From positions 1,736,001 through 1,800,000 of the forward strand of contig NZ_CP061315.1 of assembly GCF_018688315.1 (NCBI RefSeq): 64,000 bases of DNA. The letters run 5' to 3'. Positions 30,635 to 40,873 of the stretch are shown here, in pieces (the stretch's first letter is position 1; every line of letters begins with the position of its first letter). Origin of the DNA: Polynucleobacter sp. AP-Kolm-20A-A1. Its GTDB lineage: Bacteria; Pseudomonadota; Gammaproteobacteria; Burkholderiales; Burkholderiaceae. The notes below the pieces were generated by a model. It saw only the letters and a program-made list of their open reading frames with translations. It was not told where the DNA came from and ran no database searches. The position numbers were made by a program, and so were the translations under genes.

Positions 30635-31819
30635 TTATGTCTTTGTGGCTACATCCTTTGATTCTGTTGCTCGCGTTGGCATTTCACCCATCGACCAAGC
30701 AATTATAAGCCAGCAAACTAAGAGTGCTGCACCCATCGCAAAGACCGATAAATCACCATGGCTATCCATTAAATAACCCCCAATTACAGCCCCAGAAAAG
30801 AGTCCTATTGATTGAGTTGTGTTGTAAACACCCAGTGCGGTGCCTTTAGATTCTTTTGCAAAACGCGACACCAAGGAGGGTTGTAATGCTTCAAGTAAAT
30901 TAAAGCCTACAAAATAAATCAGTAACGCTGTCGCAATAGCCATCACAGATGAGGCTTGTGTAAATAACGATTCAGCAATTAGCAATAAAACGATCGCAAC
31001 TAACAATACTGTTCTTAATTTCTGCTTCTTCTCGCCGTAAATAATCGCAGGTGCCATAAAGACAAATGAAAGCAGCACGACAGGAAGATAGATTTCCCAA
31101 TGCGAAGAAAGTGGCAACCCTGCCTGCACCAATAAACGTGGAACTACCAAGAACATCGCAACCTGGGTTGCATGCAATACAAATACACCTAGATTTAGGC
31201 GCATTAATTCAGGCCTAAAGAAAACTTCTTTTAACGAAGCTTGTTGAACTTTTGCTTCAGGCTTGGTTGTTGGTAAAAGGTAATATGTCACGAACATGGC
31301 AATAACACCCAATGCTGCCAAGACAACGAAAATTCCACTAAGACTGATCACGCGATAAATGGGGGCGGCGATCACTAGAGATAAGGCAAATGAGAGGGCA
31401 ATGCTGCCGCCAACCAAAGCCATCGCCCGGGTACGCACTTGTTCGCGAGTTAAATCTGCCACCCAGGCAGAAATGGCGGCTGATACCGCTCCAGCACCCA
31501 TAATTCCCCGGCCAATGGCAATCCATAGCAAATCATCCTTGGCAGCGCAGATCAGGGCGCCAGCAACAAATAAGGATAGCCCCCACAAAACGACCGGTTT
31601 ACGGCCAATTCGGTCAGATAAACGACCTAAAGGGATATAAAAACAGGCTTGGACGATATTGAAGATGCCAAGGGTCAAACCCACCCAAAGAGCGTGCTCC
31701 CCACCCGGCAAGCCCCGCGCATGAATGCTAAAGATAGGCAATAGCAAGAACAGGCCCAGCATGCGTAGGCCAAAGATGCCTGCTAAGGCCAGAGTAGATC
31801 GGAGTTCAGAAGGATTCAT
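30635..31819 (-). CDS. MFS transporter, drug-efflux type
   Basis: Inner-membrane major facilitator of 394 residues with 12 predicted helices. The loop 2-3 motif is LGRLSDRIGRKPVVLWGLSL and helix 5 contains GAGAVSAAISAWVADLT. It resembles YajR without the extra C-terminal domain, so export of small molecules is likely but the substrate is unknown. It is divergent from uvrA with 37 bp between the start codons; a possible -10 (TAATAT) lies 11 nt before its ATG. Confidence 0.85.
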   Translation of the reverse strand: MNPSELRSTLALAGIFGLRMLGLFLLLPIFSIHARGLPGGEHALWVGLTLGIFNIVQACFYIPLGRLSDRIGRKPVVLWGLSLFVAGALICAAKDDLLWIAIGRGIMGAGAVSAAISAWVADLTREQVRTRAMALVGGSIALSFALSLVIAAPIYRVISLSGIFVVLAALGVIAMFVTYYLLPTTKPEAKVQQASLKEVFFRPELMRLNLGVFVLHATQVAMFLVVPRLLVQAGLPLSSHWEIYLPVVLLSFVFMAPAIIYGEKKQKLRTVLLVAIVLLLIAESLFTQASSVMAIATALLIYFVGFNLLEALQPSLVSRFAKESKGTALGVYNTTQSIGLFSGAVIGGYLMDSHGDLSVFAMGAALLVCWLIIAWSMGEMPTRATESKDVATKT

Positions 31820-31856
31820 GGGAAAGAGCTATATTAACAAGTTACGCTAAAAAATC

Positions 31857-34748
31857 ATGAATAACGAAATCAAGATCCGCGGTGCCCGCACCCACAACCT
31901 CAAAAACATCAATCTAGACATCCCTAGAGAGAAACTCGTCGTCCTTACTGGCTTATCAGGTTCAGGCAAAAGCTCATTGGCTTTTGACACCCTCTATGCA
32001 GAAGGTCAACGTCGGTATGTTGAATCTCTTTCAGCTTATGCCCGCCAGTTTTTGCAACTTATGGAAAAGCCAGATGTCGATACGATTGAAGGTCTTTCAC
32101 CTGCGATTTCGATTGAGCAAAAAGCTACAAGTCACAATCCACGATCTACTGTTGGCACTGTTACAGAAATTCACGATTACCTGCGCTTGTTATTTGCGCG
32201 CGCAGGAACGCCACATTGTCCGGATCACGATCTGCCACTAGAAGCGCAAAGCGTTTCTCAAATGGTCGATACCGTCCTTTCAATGCCAGAAGATACGAAG
32301 TTAATGATTCTGGCTCCAGTAGTAAGCGAGCGCAAAGGTGAGTTTGTTGACCTCTTCCAAGACCTGCAAGCACAAGGCTTTGTGCGCTTTCGTGTGCGCT
32401 CGGGTGGTGGCACTGCAAACGTAGCTAAAGCAGAAATTTTTGAAGTCGATCAATTACCAACGCTCAAGAAAAACGATAAGCATTCGATTGAGGTAGTTGT
32501 TGATCGAATTAAGGTGCGCCCCGATATTCAGCAACGGCTCGCCGAGTCTTTTGAGACTGCCTTACGCCTAGCGAATGGCAAGGCCATGATTGTGGATATG
32601 GATACCGGCAAAGAGATGATCTTCTCAAGCAAATTTGCTTGCCCAGTTTGCTCATACTCCTTGCAAGAATTAGAGCCGCGCCTCTTCTCCTTCAACAACC
32701 CAATGGGCGCCTGCCCTTCTTGCGATGGACTTGGGCATCAATCGTTCTTTGACCCAAAGCGCATCGTCGCCCACCCAGACCTATCGCTAGCATCTGGAGC
32801 CATTAAGGGCTGGGACCGTCGTAATCAGTTTTACTTCAAGCTACTTCAAACCCTAGCCAAGCATGGCGGTTTTGATGTGGAGAAGCCTTTTGAAACACTA
32901 TCTAAGAAACAACAAGATCTCATTCTTCTGGGCTCTGGTGATATCACCATTCCATTTGAATACATCAACGAGCGCGGCAAGAACAGTATTCGTGAACATG
33001 CTTTTGAGGGCATCGTTGCTAACTTTGAGAGGCGTTATCGCGAAACCGACTCCATGACTGTGCGCGAGGAATTATCTCGCTATCAAAATGTACAGACCTG
33101 CCCCGAATGTAACGGCAGTCGTTTACGCAAAGAAGCACGCTTTGTCAAAGTAGGCGAAAAGAAACAATCACGCGCTATTTATGAAATCAGTGCACTACCC
33201 CTCAAAGAAGCCAAAGAATATTTTGAGGCACTCGAACTTAAAGGTGCTAAACGAGAAATCGCCGACAAGATTGTCAAAGAGATTAGCGCACGCCTACGCT
33301 TTTTAAATGATGTGGGCCTGGATTACCTATCGCTCGAGCGTAGTGCCGATACTCTATCTGGCGGTGAAGCTCAGCGTATCCGCCTAGCAAGCCAGATTGG
33401 CTCAGGCTTAACGGGCGTGATGTATGTTTTAGATGAGCCATCTATTGGATTGCATCAACGCGATAACGATCGACTGATTGGCACCCTCAAGCATTTACGT
33501 GATTTAGGTAATAGCGTATTAGTAGTTGAGCATGACGAAGATATGATTCGCGCTTCTGACTGGGTAATTGATATTGGCCCAGGCGCAGGCGTTCATGGTG
33601 GCGAAGTAGTTGCCCAAGGCACTCCAGCAGAGGTTGAAGCCAATCCAAACTCGTTAACCGGTGCATATCTTGCTGGACGCGAAGCCATTGCCGTTCCCGA
33701 CAAACGCATTCCAGTGAATGATCGCTTCTTAGAAATCATTGGCGCGCGCGGTAATAATTTGCAATCAGTGCACGCAAAGATTCCGGTTGGGTTGTTAACT
33801 TGCGTAACCGGGGTATCGGGCTCAGGCAAATCCACCTTAATCAATGACACACTGCACCACGCTGTTGCCCAACATCTTTATGGCTCAAATGCAGAGCCAG
33901 CAGCGCATGATGCAATCAAAGGTTTAGAGCATTTCGATAAAGTCATCAGCGTCGACCAATCTCCAATTGGAAGAACACCACGCTCTAACCCGGCCACCTA
34001 CACAGGCTTGTTTACTCCCATTAGGGAGCTCTTTGCTGGTGTTCCTGCATCACGTGAGCGTGGCTACGAAGCTGGTAGATTTTCTTTTAACGTTAAAGGT
34101 GGCCGTTGCGATTCTTGCGAAGGCGATGGCGTTCTTAAAGTGGAGATGCACTTCTTGCCAGACGTCTACGTGCCATGTGATGTTTGTCACGGCAAGCGCT
34201 ATAACCGAGAGACCTTAGATATTCGCTACAAGGGCAAGAATATTCATGAAGTGCTGTCGATGACCATCGAACAAGCTCATGAGTTCTTTGAAGCAGTACC
34301 AGTTGTGAAGCGCAAACTCAAAACACTGTTAGATGTTGGCCTTGGCTATGTGAAGCTTGGCCAGAGTGCTACCACCCTATCAGGCGGCGAAGCTCAACGC
34401 GTCAAACTTTCTCTTGAGTTATCCAAACGCGATACTGGCAGAACTTTATACATCCTGGATGAGCCAACTACTGGCCTGCATTTCCATGACATTCAGTTAT
34501 TACTAACAGTTATCCAAACACTCAAGAAGCAGGGCAATACGATTGTCATCATTGAGCACAACTTAGATGTCATTAAGACCGCAGATTGGATTATTGATCT
34601 AGGACCTAAAGGCGGTGCTGGTGGTGGACAAATTATCGCCACTGGAACACCAGAGGATGTGGCCAAGAATGAAGTAAGTTTTACCGGCCACTACTTAGCA
34701 CCCTTGCTGACACGCAAATCTCCTGCAGTCAGCAAGAAGAAAAAGTAA
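31857..34748 (+). CDS. uvrA: Excinuclease ABC subunit A
   Basis: DNA-damage recognition ATPase of nucleotide excision repair. The 963-residue protein has two ABC ATPase modules: Walker A at residues 32-40 (GLSGSGKSS) and in [13 protein letters not shown] near residue 655, two signature motifs (LSGGEAQR twice), and the zinc modules CPVC...CPSC (around 262-290) and CDSCEGDG...CDVCHGKR (around 755-785). The last residues are lysine-rich. No Shine-Dalgarno; TACGCT lies 8 nt before the ATG. No LexA box is obvious in the 37-bp gap to the MFS gene. Confidence 0.98.
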   Translation: MNNEIKIRGARTHNLKNINLDIPREKLVVLTGLSGSGKSSLAFDTLYAEGQRRYVESLSAYARQFLQLMEKPDVDTIEGLSPAISIEQKATSHNPRSTVGTVTEIHDYLRLLFARAGTPHCPDHDLPLEAQSVSQMVDTVLSMPEDTKLMILAPVVSERKGEFVDLFQDLQAQGFVRFRVRSGGGTANVAKAEIFEVDQLPTLKKNDKHSIEVVVDRIKVRPDIQQRLAESFETALRLANGKAMIVDMDTGKEMIFSSKFACPVCSYSLQELEPRLFSFNNPMGACPSCDGLGHQSFFDPKRIVAHPDLSLASGAIKGWDRRNQFYFKLLQTLAKHGGFDVEKPFETLSKKQQDLILLGSGDITIPFEYINERGKNSIREHAFEGIVANFERRYRETDSMTVREELSRYQNVQTCPECNGSRLRKEARFVKVGEKKQSRAIYEISALPLKEAKEYFEALELKGAKREIADKIVKEISARLRFLNDVGLDYLSLERSADTLSGGEAQRIRLASQIGSGLTGVMYVLDEPSIGLHQRDNDRLIGTLKHLRDLGNSVLVVEHDEDMIRASDWVIDIGPGAGVHGGEVVAQGTPAEVEANPNSLTGAYLAGREAIAVPDKRIPVNDRFLEIIGARGNNLQSVHAKIPVGLLTCVTGVSGSGKSTLINDTLHHAVAQHLYGSNAEPAAHDAIKGLEHFDKVISVDQSPIGRTPRSNPATYTGLFTPIRELFAGVPASRERGYEAGRFSFNVKGGRCDSCEGDGVLKVEMHFLPDVYVPCDVCHGKRYNRETLDIRYKGKNIHEVLSMTIEQAHEFFEAVPVVKRKLKTLLDVGLGYVKLGQSATTLSGGEAQRVKLSLELSKRDTGRTLYILDEPTTGLHFHDIQLLLTVIQTLKKQGNTIVIIEHNLDVIKTADWIIDLGPKGGAGGGQIIATGTPEDVAKNEVSFTGHYLAPLLTRKSPAVSKKKK

Positions 34749-34775
34749 ATTCTGAAATAAAGTTTTTGACTGATC

Positions 34776-36758
34776 TCAGAGTAATTTGGCTTCAGCTAAA
34801 TCGGTTGCTTCTGAATTGCCTGAGATCACCAAAATATCATTGGCTTCCAGACGTAAATCTGGTTTAGGGTCTAGCTTCACATAATCGGCATTCAGCCCCT
34901 TCCGACGTACCGCCTGAACATTAACGCCCTCCTTCTCAAGATCTAGATCACCCAAAGTCTTTCCAATAGCCTGAGAATGGGGCAAGAGGGTAATGGCATG
35001 CAGCCTCCAAGATTCATTAGAGCCAAAGTCATCATCAGCTGAACCCCGGAAGTAACCTCTTAATAAGCTATAGCGCTCTTCCCGTGCTGTTGTGATGCGC
35101 CGTACTACTTTGCGCATCGGCACACCCATGATGAGCAGCACATGAGAAGCAATCATCAAACTGCCTTCAATCAACTCCGGGATAACTTCGGTAGCACCAG
35201 CGGCTTGCAACTTAGCAATATCTGCATCATCTCTTGTACGAACCAACACCGTCATACCGGGACGTAAGTGCTCAACTTGACGAAGTACGCGCAGACTCGC
35301 TCCAGTATCAGCGTAGGTAATCACCACTGCTTTTGCTCTAGAGAGGCCAGCGGCCACCAAATAATTTTCGCGGCTCGCATCGCCATAGACAACATTGTCG
35401 CCAGCAGCCGCAGCTTCTTTGACGCGATCAGGATCTAAATCCAAAGCAATGTACGGAATTTTTTCTTGATCAAGCATGCGAGCCAAACTTTGGCCCGACC
35501 TTCCAAACCCGCAAATGACCACATGGTTTTCATTGCGAACACTTTTTGCGGCAACACGCGTTAAAGCAAGTGATTGCAATAACCACTCATTGCTTGAGAA
35601 ACGCATTGCAATGCGATCGCTATATTCAATTAAAAATGGTGCGCAGAACATCGAGAGCAACATTGCCGCAAGAACTGCTTGACTTAAGGTGGGATCAATC
35701 AAATCTAAACCATCGATTTGATTAAGCAATACAAACCCAAACTCACCCGCCTGGGCAAGGCACAAACCGGTTCTGATGGAGATGCCTGGGCTTGAACCAA
35801 ACACCCGAGAGAGCAAGGCAATCAGTCCAAACTTAAAAACCAATGGGCCAATTAATAGCAAGAGCACTAACACCCACTGCTGACCAATGACACTGAAGTC
35901 GAGCAGCATACCGATCGTAATAAAGAAGAGTCCCAACAAAACATCGCGGAACGGCTTTACATCCTCTTCCACCTGGTGACGATAAGGCGTTTCTGAAATC
36001 AGCATGCCGGCCAAAAACGCGCCAAGTGCCAAGGACAAACCAAAGTGCTCAGTCAATCCCGCCATGCCCAGCACAATCAATAGAAGATTGAGCATGAATA
36101 ATTCTTGTGAGCGCAGCTTTGCTACCAACTTAAACCAACGGCTCATCAGCGTTTGGCCGATGAAGAAAATTAATGTCAATGCAATAGTTATTTTGATCGA
36201 CGCTGCAGTCAGAGCAACAAAAAGATCTTTAGGATTTTTTCCAAGTGATGGCAACAGAATCAGCAAGAAAACCACCGCCAAATCTTGAAATAACAAAATA
36301 CCCACTACATTGCGACCGTGCTCGGTTTCTAATTCCGCGCGATCCGAAATCAGCTTTGTCACAATCGCGGTAGAAGACATGGCTAAAGCGCCGCCTAATG
36401 CAATCGCAGCCTGCCAAGAAATAGGATAAATCCAGTTCATCAGTAAGCTGGCCGGAATTGCCAGCAACATCGTTAGGATGACCTGACTACCCCCAAGGCC
36501 AAACACGATATTGCGCATTGCCCTGAGCTTATGGAGGTTAAATTCCAGGCCAATAGAAAACATCAAGAAAACGACCCCAAATTCAGCCAAATACTTCACG
36601 GTGGCTGAATCATTCGCTATACCCAGGGCATTTGGCCCAATCAGCACTCCAATAGCCAAATAGCCCAAAATCGGGGGGAGTCCAAAATAGCGGAAAATAA
36701 CCACTCCGGCCACACCCGAGGCCAGAAGAATGAGGGTTAATTGAAGGACTGACGGCAT
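34776..36758 (-). CDS. Kef-type monovalent cation/proton antiporter with RCK domain
   Basis: CPA2-family inner-membrane protein of 660 residues. Twelve to thirteen helices fill residues 1-390, including FGLPPILGYLAIGVLIGPNAL and GGALAMSSTAIVTKLI. They are followed by a TrkA-N (RCK) NAD-binding domain (HVVICGFGRSGQSLARML, around 415-530) and a TrkA-C domain (about 575-660). The layout fits KefB/KefC/YbaL; glutathione gating cannot be judged. Its start codon is only 11 bp from the divergent kdsD start, and the kdsD -10 box overlaps it. Confidence 0.9.
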   Translation of the reverse strand: MPSVLQLTLILLASGVAGVVIFRYFGLPPILGYLAIGVLIGPNALGIANDSATVKYLAEFGVVFLMFSIGLEFNLHKLRAMRNIVFGLGGSQVILTMLLAIPASLLMNWIYPISWQAAIALGGALAMSSTAIVTKLISDRAELETEHGRNVVGILLFQDLAVVFLLILLPSLGKNPKDLFVALTAASIKITIALTLIFFIGQTLMSRWFKLVAKLRSQELFMLNLLLIVLGMAGLTEHFGLSLALGAFLAGMLISETPYRHQVEEDVKPFRDVLLGLFFITIGMLLDFSVIGQQWVLVLLLLIGPLVFKFGLIALLSRVFGSSPGISIRTGLCLAQAGEFGFVLLNQIDGLDLIDPTLSQAVLAAMLLSMFCAPFLIEYSDRIAMRFSSNEWLLQSLALTRVAAKSVRNENHVVICGFGRSGQSLARMLDQEKIPYIALDLDPDRVKEAAAAGDNVVYGDASRENYLVAAGLSRAKAVVITYADTGASLRVLRQVEHLRPGMTVLVRTRDDADIAKLQAAGATEVIPELIEGSLMIASHVLLIMGVPMRKVVRRITTAREERYSLLRGYFRGSADDDFGSNESWRLHAITLLPHSQAIGKTLGDLDLEKEGVNVQAVRRKGLNADYVKLDPKPDLRLEANDILVISGNSEATDLAEAKLL

Positions 36759-36769
36759 ATACTTACTTG
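36758..36769 (+). promoter_or_regulatory. Likely -10 element for a leaderless kdsD transcript
   Basis: TATACT (36758-36763), five of six consensus bases, is followed by 6 nt and the kdsD ATG at 36770. It overlaps the first base of the divergent antiporter start codon at 36756-36758. No Shine-Dalgarno is present upstream of kdsD and the 11-bp gap leaves no room for a normal leader. The -35 position is poor. Confidence 0.5.
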
Positions 36770-37762
36770 ATGATAGCTAAGACTCGTGAACGTACCCTAA
36801 AGCTTGCGCGCGACACCCTCTCAATTGAGGCTGCTGCACTGCAAACCATGCGCGATCGCCTTGAAGGCGTCAATGCTGATGCCTTAGTGCTTGCAGTTGA
36901 GCTTTTACATGGCTGTAAGGGCCGAATTGTGGTTTCCGGAATCGGTAAATCCGGTCATATTGCCCGCAAAATTGCGGCAACATTTGCTTCAACCGGATCC
37001 CCTGCTTTTTTTGTTCACCCTGCTGAAGCCAGTCATGGCGATTTAGGCATGGTGACTAGAGACGATGTTTTTGTTGCACTCTCCAATTCTGGCGAAACGG
37101 ACGAGTTGCTCACCATTGTTCCGATCGTGAAACGTACCGGCGCAAAATTAATCGCCTTAACTGGTGCGCCAAATTCTTCACTCGCCAAACTGGCTGATGC
37201 ACATTTAGATACCAGCGTGGAAAAAGAAGCTTGTCCTTTAAATCTTGCGCCAACCACCAGTACAACAGCCGCTCTCGCTATGGGCGATGCACTGGCCGTG
37301 GCATTACTCGATGCTCGAGGATTTCAGGCGGAAGATTTCATTCGCTCACATCCAGGTGGCAGACTAGGCCGCAAACAATTAATGCATGTTAGCGAAGTCA
37401 TGCGTAGCCTTGAAGATACGCCAAAGATTTCAGTCGACGCTTCTTTGCAAGACGCCCTACTAGAGATGACCTCCAAGCGCATGGGTATGGTGGTCATCTT
37501 AGATGCCAAACAAAAAGTATTTGGCATCTTAACTGATGGCGACTTGCGCCGCCTTTTAGAAAAAACTACTAACCTTGGAGATATCAAGCTCGCCAGCGCA
37601 ACTACGCCCGATCCACGCACCATCCCAGCAGAGCTCCTGGCTGAAGAAGCAATTGAAATGATGGAAAAGCATCGCATCAATCATCTAGTGGTTACTGATA
37701 GCAACGGACACTTACTTGGCGCCCTCAATCTACATGACTTATTCGCAGCAAAAGTTATTTAA
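36770..37762 (+). CDS. kdsD: Arabinose-5-phosphate isomerase
   Basis: Converts ribulose-5-phosphate to arabinose-5-phosphate, the precursor of KDO in LPS. From the ATG at 36770 it has 330 residues: an N-terminal SIS domain (VVSGIGKSGHIARKIAATFA, SNSGETDELL, LAPTTSTTAALAMGDALAV) and two C-terminal CBS domains (from about residue 205, ending NHLVVTDSNGHLLGALNLHD). A TTG three bases upstream is a less likely start. It heads a run kdsD-kdsC-lptC-lptA-lptB with very small gaps. Confidence 0.96.
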   Translation: MIAKTRERTLKLARDTLSIEAAALQTMRDRLEGVNADALVLAVELLHGCKGRIVVSGIGKSGHIARKIAATFASTGSPAFFVHPAEASHGDLGMVTRDDVFVALSNSGETDELLTIVPIVKRTGAKLIALTGAPNSSLAKLADAHLDTSVEKEACPLNLAPTTSTTAALAMGDALAVALLDARGFQAEDFIRSHPGGRLGRKQLMHVSEVMRSLEDTPKISVDASLQDALLEMTSKRMGMVVILDAKQKVFGILTDGDLRRLLEKTTNLGDIKLASATTPDPRTIPAELLAEEAIEMMEKHRINHLVVTDSNGHLLGALNLHDLFAAKVI

Positions 37763-37790
37763 CTCTGTACGAAAACTGAATTGAATTTTT

Positions 37791-38363
37791 ATGCCAAGTG
37801 CTTTTAATACCCACAACACCAATCCTTTGACTCAGCACCCACAAGCCTGGGAGCGCGCGGGTAAAGTGAAGTTACTAGTATTGGATGTAGATGGCGTTTT
37901 AACAAACGGAAAAGTTTGGATTGGCGCCGATGGTAAAGAATCGCTTAAAGCTTTTGATATACAAGATGGATTGGGTATCAAGCTTTTAGAGCGATGCGGC
38001 ATTCCAACTGCCATCATTACTGGCAGAAGCTCAAAAATGGTTTTAGCCCGTTGCGAAGAATTAGGAATTAAGCATGTACACATGGGCGTAGAAAACAAAG
38101 CTATTGCTCTAGAACAAACTCTGAAATCTTTAGGACTTACCCCAGCAGACTGCGCCGTTATGGGCGATGACTGGCCAGATTTCCAAATGATGAAAAATGC
38201 TGGCTTAAGAATTTGCCCCGCACAAGGTCATGAAGCGGTAAAAGAATTTGCTCACTTTGTTACAACTCTTGGTGGCGGTAAAGGTGCCGTTCGCGAAGTA
38301 TGCGATCTCATCCTCAAGGCGCAAGATCGTTACAACGAACTTCTTATACAAGCACGCGCCTAA
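37791..38363 (+). CDS. kdsC: KDO-8-phosphate phosphatase
   Basis: HAD phosphatase of 190 residues that releases KDO from KDO-8-phosphate. The HAD motifs are LLVLDVDGVLTNGKVW (nucleophile Asp), AIITGRSS and the MGDDWPDFQMMKNAG acidic motif, in a cap-less C0 fold of the tetrameric KdsC type. It lies 28 bp behind kdsD and 3 bp before lptC. The C-terminal tail is helical and polar. Confidence 0.96.
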   Translation: MPSAFNTHNTNPLTQHPQAWERAGKVKLLVLDVDGVLTNGKVWIGADGKESLKAFDIQDGLGIKLLERCGIPTAIITGRSSKMVLARCEELGIKHVHMGVENKAIALEQTLKSLGLTPADCAVMGDDWPDFQMMKNAGLRICPAQGHEAVKEFAHFVTTLGGGKGAVREVCDLILKAQDRYNELLIQARA

Positions 38364-38366
38364 GCA

Positions 38367-39008
38367 ATGCAACTAAATCCTCAGCAAATCAAACTTAGCA
38401 TCGGGCGCACGATATTGCGCCTAATGCCTTTGATTCTGATGGGGGCGCTTACCTTGGCTACCTTTTGGTTGGTGGAAAAAAATACACCTCCAGAAAAATC
38501 TCCCTTGGCACGAGTACGCCTACATGAGCCTGACTACACCATTAAAGATGGCGCCCTTTCTGCTTTAAATGAATTGGGCAACACCAAATATCGAATTCTC
38601 GGCGTTAAAGTTACTCACTATGACGATGACGCTTCGATTGACATCCTTACGCCTCGCATGCGTTTATTCCAAGCTGAAAAAGCGCCTGTTACTGTGAAAT
38701 CCGACACCGGACATCTTGATGGCGATCTCACAATCCTAGACTTATTTGATAACGCATCGATCTTTCGTCCAGCTCAAGCGGCAAGCGCGACACAACCTGC
38801 GACCTTAAGAATGCTTGCTAGCTCCAACTACTTTAAAGTACTCATCAATGATGACATCGTTGAAACAAATACACCCATCACGCTTGAGCAAGGTATGTCC
38901 ATCATGAGCTCTACTGAAGGTGGGGTGTTTAATAATGTTGAGCAGAGCATGACGCTCAGAGGCCAAGTTAAAGGTCGTATCGAGCGAGCTCCTCGCAGCA
39001 CCCAATAA
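38367..39008 (+). CDS. lptC: LPS export system protein LptC
   Basis: Bitopic inner-membrane protein that takes LPS from LptBFG and hands it to LptA. It has 213 residues: one N-terminal membrane anchor (residues 17-38, RLMPLILMGALTLATFWLVE) and a periplasmic beta-jellyroll domain with the pattern DYTIKDGALSALNELGNTKY and HYDDDASIDILTPRMRLFQ. Sequence conservation in this family is low; the place between kdsC and lptA is decisive. Confidence 0.92.
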   Translation: MQLNPQQIKLSIGRTILRLMPLILMGALTLATFWLVEKNTPPEKSPLARVRLHEPDYTIKDGALSALNELGNTKYRILGVKVTHYDDDASIDILTPRMRLFQAEKAPVTVKSDTGHLDGDLTILDLFDNASIFRPAQAASATQPATLRMLASSNYFKVLINDDIVETNTPITLEQGMSIMSSTEGGVFNNVEQSMTLRGQVKGRIERAPRSTQ

Positions 39009-39009
39009 A

Positions 39010-39582
39010 ATGTTATCTACTCGTTACCTACCAACCTGTCGCGCAATACTTTGCTATGGCGCTCTGGCTGCGGCTCTTGCTGGCACTGCACATGCAGAAA
39101 AAGCTGACCAAGATAAGCCGGTAATCCTCGAGGCTAAAAAAGTTTCTGTAAATGATGTTCGGCAGGTTTACGACCTTAGCGGACAAGTGCTCCTAATTAA
39201 AGGTAGCATTGTGGTTACTGGGGAAGATGGCCACATTGATGTGGATCCTGAAGGCTATGAATATGTAGATGTAAAGGGTTCGCCTGATTCAACAGCAAGC
39301 TTCAGACAGCGTCGCGAAGGGCCGGCCGATGAATTCATGCAGGGTCGTGGCGCCCAAGTGAACTACAACGCTAAAACTGAAGTACTGACAATCACTGGTG
39401 ATGCCAGCCTCAAGCGTTTATTGAATATGCAAATGCTCGATCAATTGCGTGGCTGGAAAATTGAGTACGATGATGTAAAACAGTACTATCGTGTCATTCC
39501 ACCTGAAGATGCAAAGCCTGAAGATTTACCTTTAGCCAGAGCAATCCTTTCACCAAGAAGAAAAGCCACATTAGAGAAATGA
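39010..39582 (+). CDS. lptA: LPS transport periplasmic protein LptA
   Basis: Periplasmic bridge protein for LPS. It has 190 residues with a signal peptide cleaved around AGTAHA (residue 29) and an OstA-type beta-jellyroll ([40 protein letters not shown]). It starts one base after the lptC stop codon and overlaps lptB by 4 bases, so the three genes are strongly coupled. The C-terminus is basic ([10 protein letters not shown]). Confidence 0.94.
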   Translation: MLSTRYLPTCRAILCYGALAAALAGTAHAEKADQDKPVILEAKKVSVNDVRQVYDLSGQVLLIKGSIVVTGEDGHIDVDPEGYEYVDVKGSPDSTASFRQRREGPADEFMQGRGAQVNYNAKTEVLTITGDASLKRLLNMQMLDQLRGWKIEYDDVKQYYRVIPPEDAKPEDLPLARAILSPRRKATLEK

Positions 39583-40346
39583 CAGCGGATTTAGCTCAAA
39601 CCACAAGCCCAGCAACACTAAGTGCACATAACCTTCAAAAACGTTATGGCTCTAGAACCGTAGTGCGGGATGTTTCCATACAAGTCAAATGCGGCGAGGT
39701 AGTAGGCTTGTTAGGCCCAAATGGTGCTGGTAAAACGACTTCTTTTTACATGATTGTTGGCCTGGTACCGCTTGATGGCGGAAATATTGTTTTGGATGGA
39801 GCTGATATCACCCATCTGCCAATTCATGAACGCGCCCGCATGGGTCTTTCTTACTTACCCCAAGAGGCTTCTGTTTTTAGAAAATTGAATGTTGCTGAAA
39901 ATATTCAAGCCGTACTAGAGCTGCAAGTACAAGGGGGCAAGCCATTATCCAAAGCGGAAATAGCCCGTCGACTGGATGAGCTCCTAGGCGAACTACAGAT
40001 TAGTCATCTTCGCAATAATCCTGCGCTTTCACTCTCTGGTGGCGAGCGCCGCCGCGTTGAAATTGCCAGGGCTCTAGCCTCCCAGCCAAAATTTATCCTG
40101 CTCGATGAACCCTTTGCGGGGGTTGACCCTATTGCCGTTGGGGAAATTCAGCGGATTGTACGTTTCCTGCGAGATCGTCAAATTGGCGTACTGATCACCG
40201 ATCACAATGTACGTGAAACCCTAGGCATATGTGATCACGCGTACATCATTAGCGAAGGTAGCGTCTTGGCCGCAGGCAAGCCAGATGAGATCATCCAAAA
40301 CGATGCTGTTCGCAGAGTCTACCTAGGCGAAAACTTTAGGATGTAA
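39579..40346 (+). CDS. lptB: LPS export ABC transporter ATP-binding protein LptB
   Basis: Cytoplasmic ATPase of the LptBFGC extractor, 255 residues. Walker A is [16 protein letters not shown], the signature [15 protein letters not shown], Walker [14 protein letters not shown], and the switch His is in [14 protein letters not shown] short N-terminal extension of about 12 residues precedes the ABC core. lptF and lptG are not in the window. In many relatives rpoN follows directly; here 184 bp without rpoN separate lptB from hpf. Confidence 0.98.
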   Translation: MTADLAQTTSPATLSAHNLQKRYGSRTVVRDVSIQVKCGEVVGLLGPNGAGKTTSFYMIVGLVPLDGGNIVLDGADITHLPIHERARMGLSYLPQEASVFRKLNVAENIQAVLELQVQGGKPLSKAEIARRLDELLGELQISHLRNNPALSLSGGERRRVEIARALASQPKFILLDEPFAGVDPIAVGEIQRIVRFLRDRQIGVLITDHNVRETLGICDHAYIISEGSVLAAGKPDEIIQNDAVRRVYLGENFRM

Positions 40347-40347
40347 G

Positions 40348-40434
40348 CTAGCCGGGCCATCTGTCCGGATAAGTAACAAAAATTCCAATTCCCTCTTGGT
40401 TTTCAGCAAATTCGCTGATACGCTGGAGGCTCAT
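40348..40434 (-). CDS. Possible 28-residue small ORF opposite the lptB-hpf gap
   Basis: An ATG at 40434 opens a minus-strand frame of 28 codons ending with TAG at 40348, beginning MSLQRISEF and ending YPDRWPG. GGAAA lies about 7 nt upstream. It resembles no family I know and has no membrane segment or signal. It fills the spot where rpoN is usually found, but on the other strand, so it is not an rpoN remnant. It may be a chance frame. Confidence 0.15.
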   Translation of the reverse strand: MSLQRISEFAENQEGIGIFVTYPDRWPG

Positions 40435-40530
40435 GGATTATTTTCCAAAAAAAAACAGTTCAAAATTTCAGGGGCTTGCTGCGCACCCCCAGGCATGCCC
40501 ATGCGCACGCGTCTATAAAAGGAGTTTCTG

Positions 40531-40854
40531 ATGAATTTGAAAATCAATAGCCGTCATGTAGAAGTTACCCCTGCTATGCGTTCGCATCTAGAGGCGGGAT
40601 TAGCCAAAATTCGCAAGCACTTTGATCATGTTATCGACGCCTCCGCCTTTCTGGTTGTAGATAAGGCCAAAGAAAAAGATTTGCGCCAAAGCGCTGAGAT
40701 CACCATTCATCTAAAGGGAAAGGATTTGTTCGCTGAAGCACACAATGCCGACCTTTACCATGCAATGGATGCAGTGGTCGATAAACTCGAGCGCCAAGTC
40801 GTAAAACATAAAGAAAAGATTCAAGATCATCATCACGAAAAGCATTTTGAGTAA
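40531..40854 (+). CDS. hpf: Ribosome hibernation promoting factor, short form
   Basis: Binds the 30S decoding region in stationary phase. With 107 residues it is the short HPF/YfiA type without a dimerisation domain; MNLKINSRHVEVTPAMRSHL and KIRKHFDHVIDASAFLVVDK are typical. The C-terminus is rich in His and Lys (KHKEKIQDHHHEKHFE). A strong Shine-Dalgarno (AAAGGAG) lies 8 nt before the ATG, the best in this region. It sits between lptB and ptsN in the classic cluster. Confidence 0.96.
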   Translation: MNLKINSRHVEVTPAMRSHLEAGLAKIRKHFDHVIDASAFLVVDKAKEKDLRQSAEITIHLKGKDLFAEAHNADLYHAMDAVVDKLERQVVKHKEKIQDHHHEKHFE

Positions 40855-40873
40855 TCTTGTGTGTCAGGACACC

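Noticed and set aside
40470..40510. Repeated TGCGCAC blocks around 40488 and 40504 as an operator
   Set aside because: Only two short copies in a GC-rich patch without symmetry; chance is a sufficient explanation.
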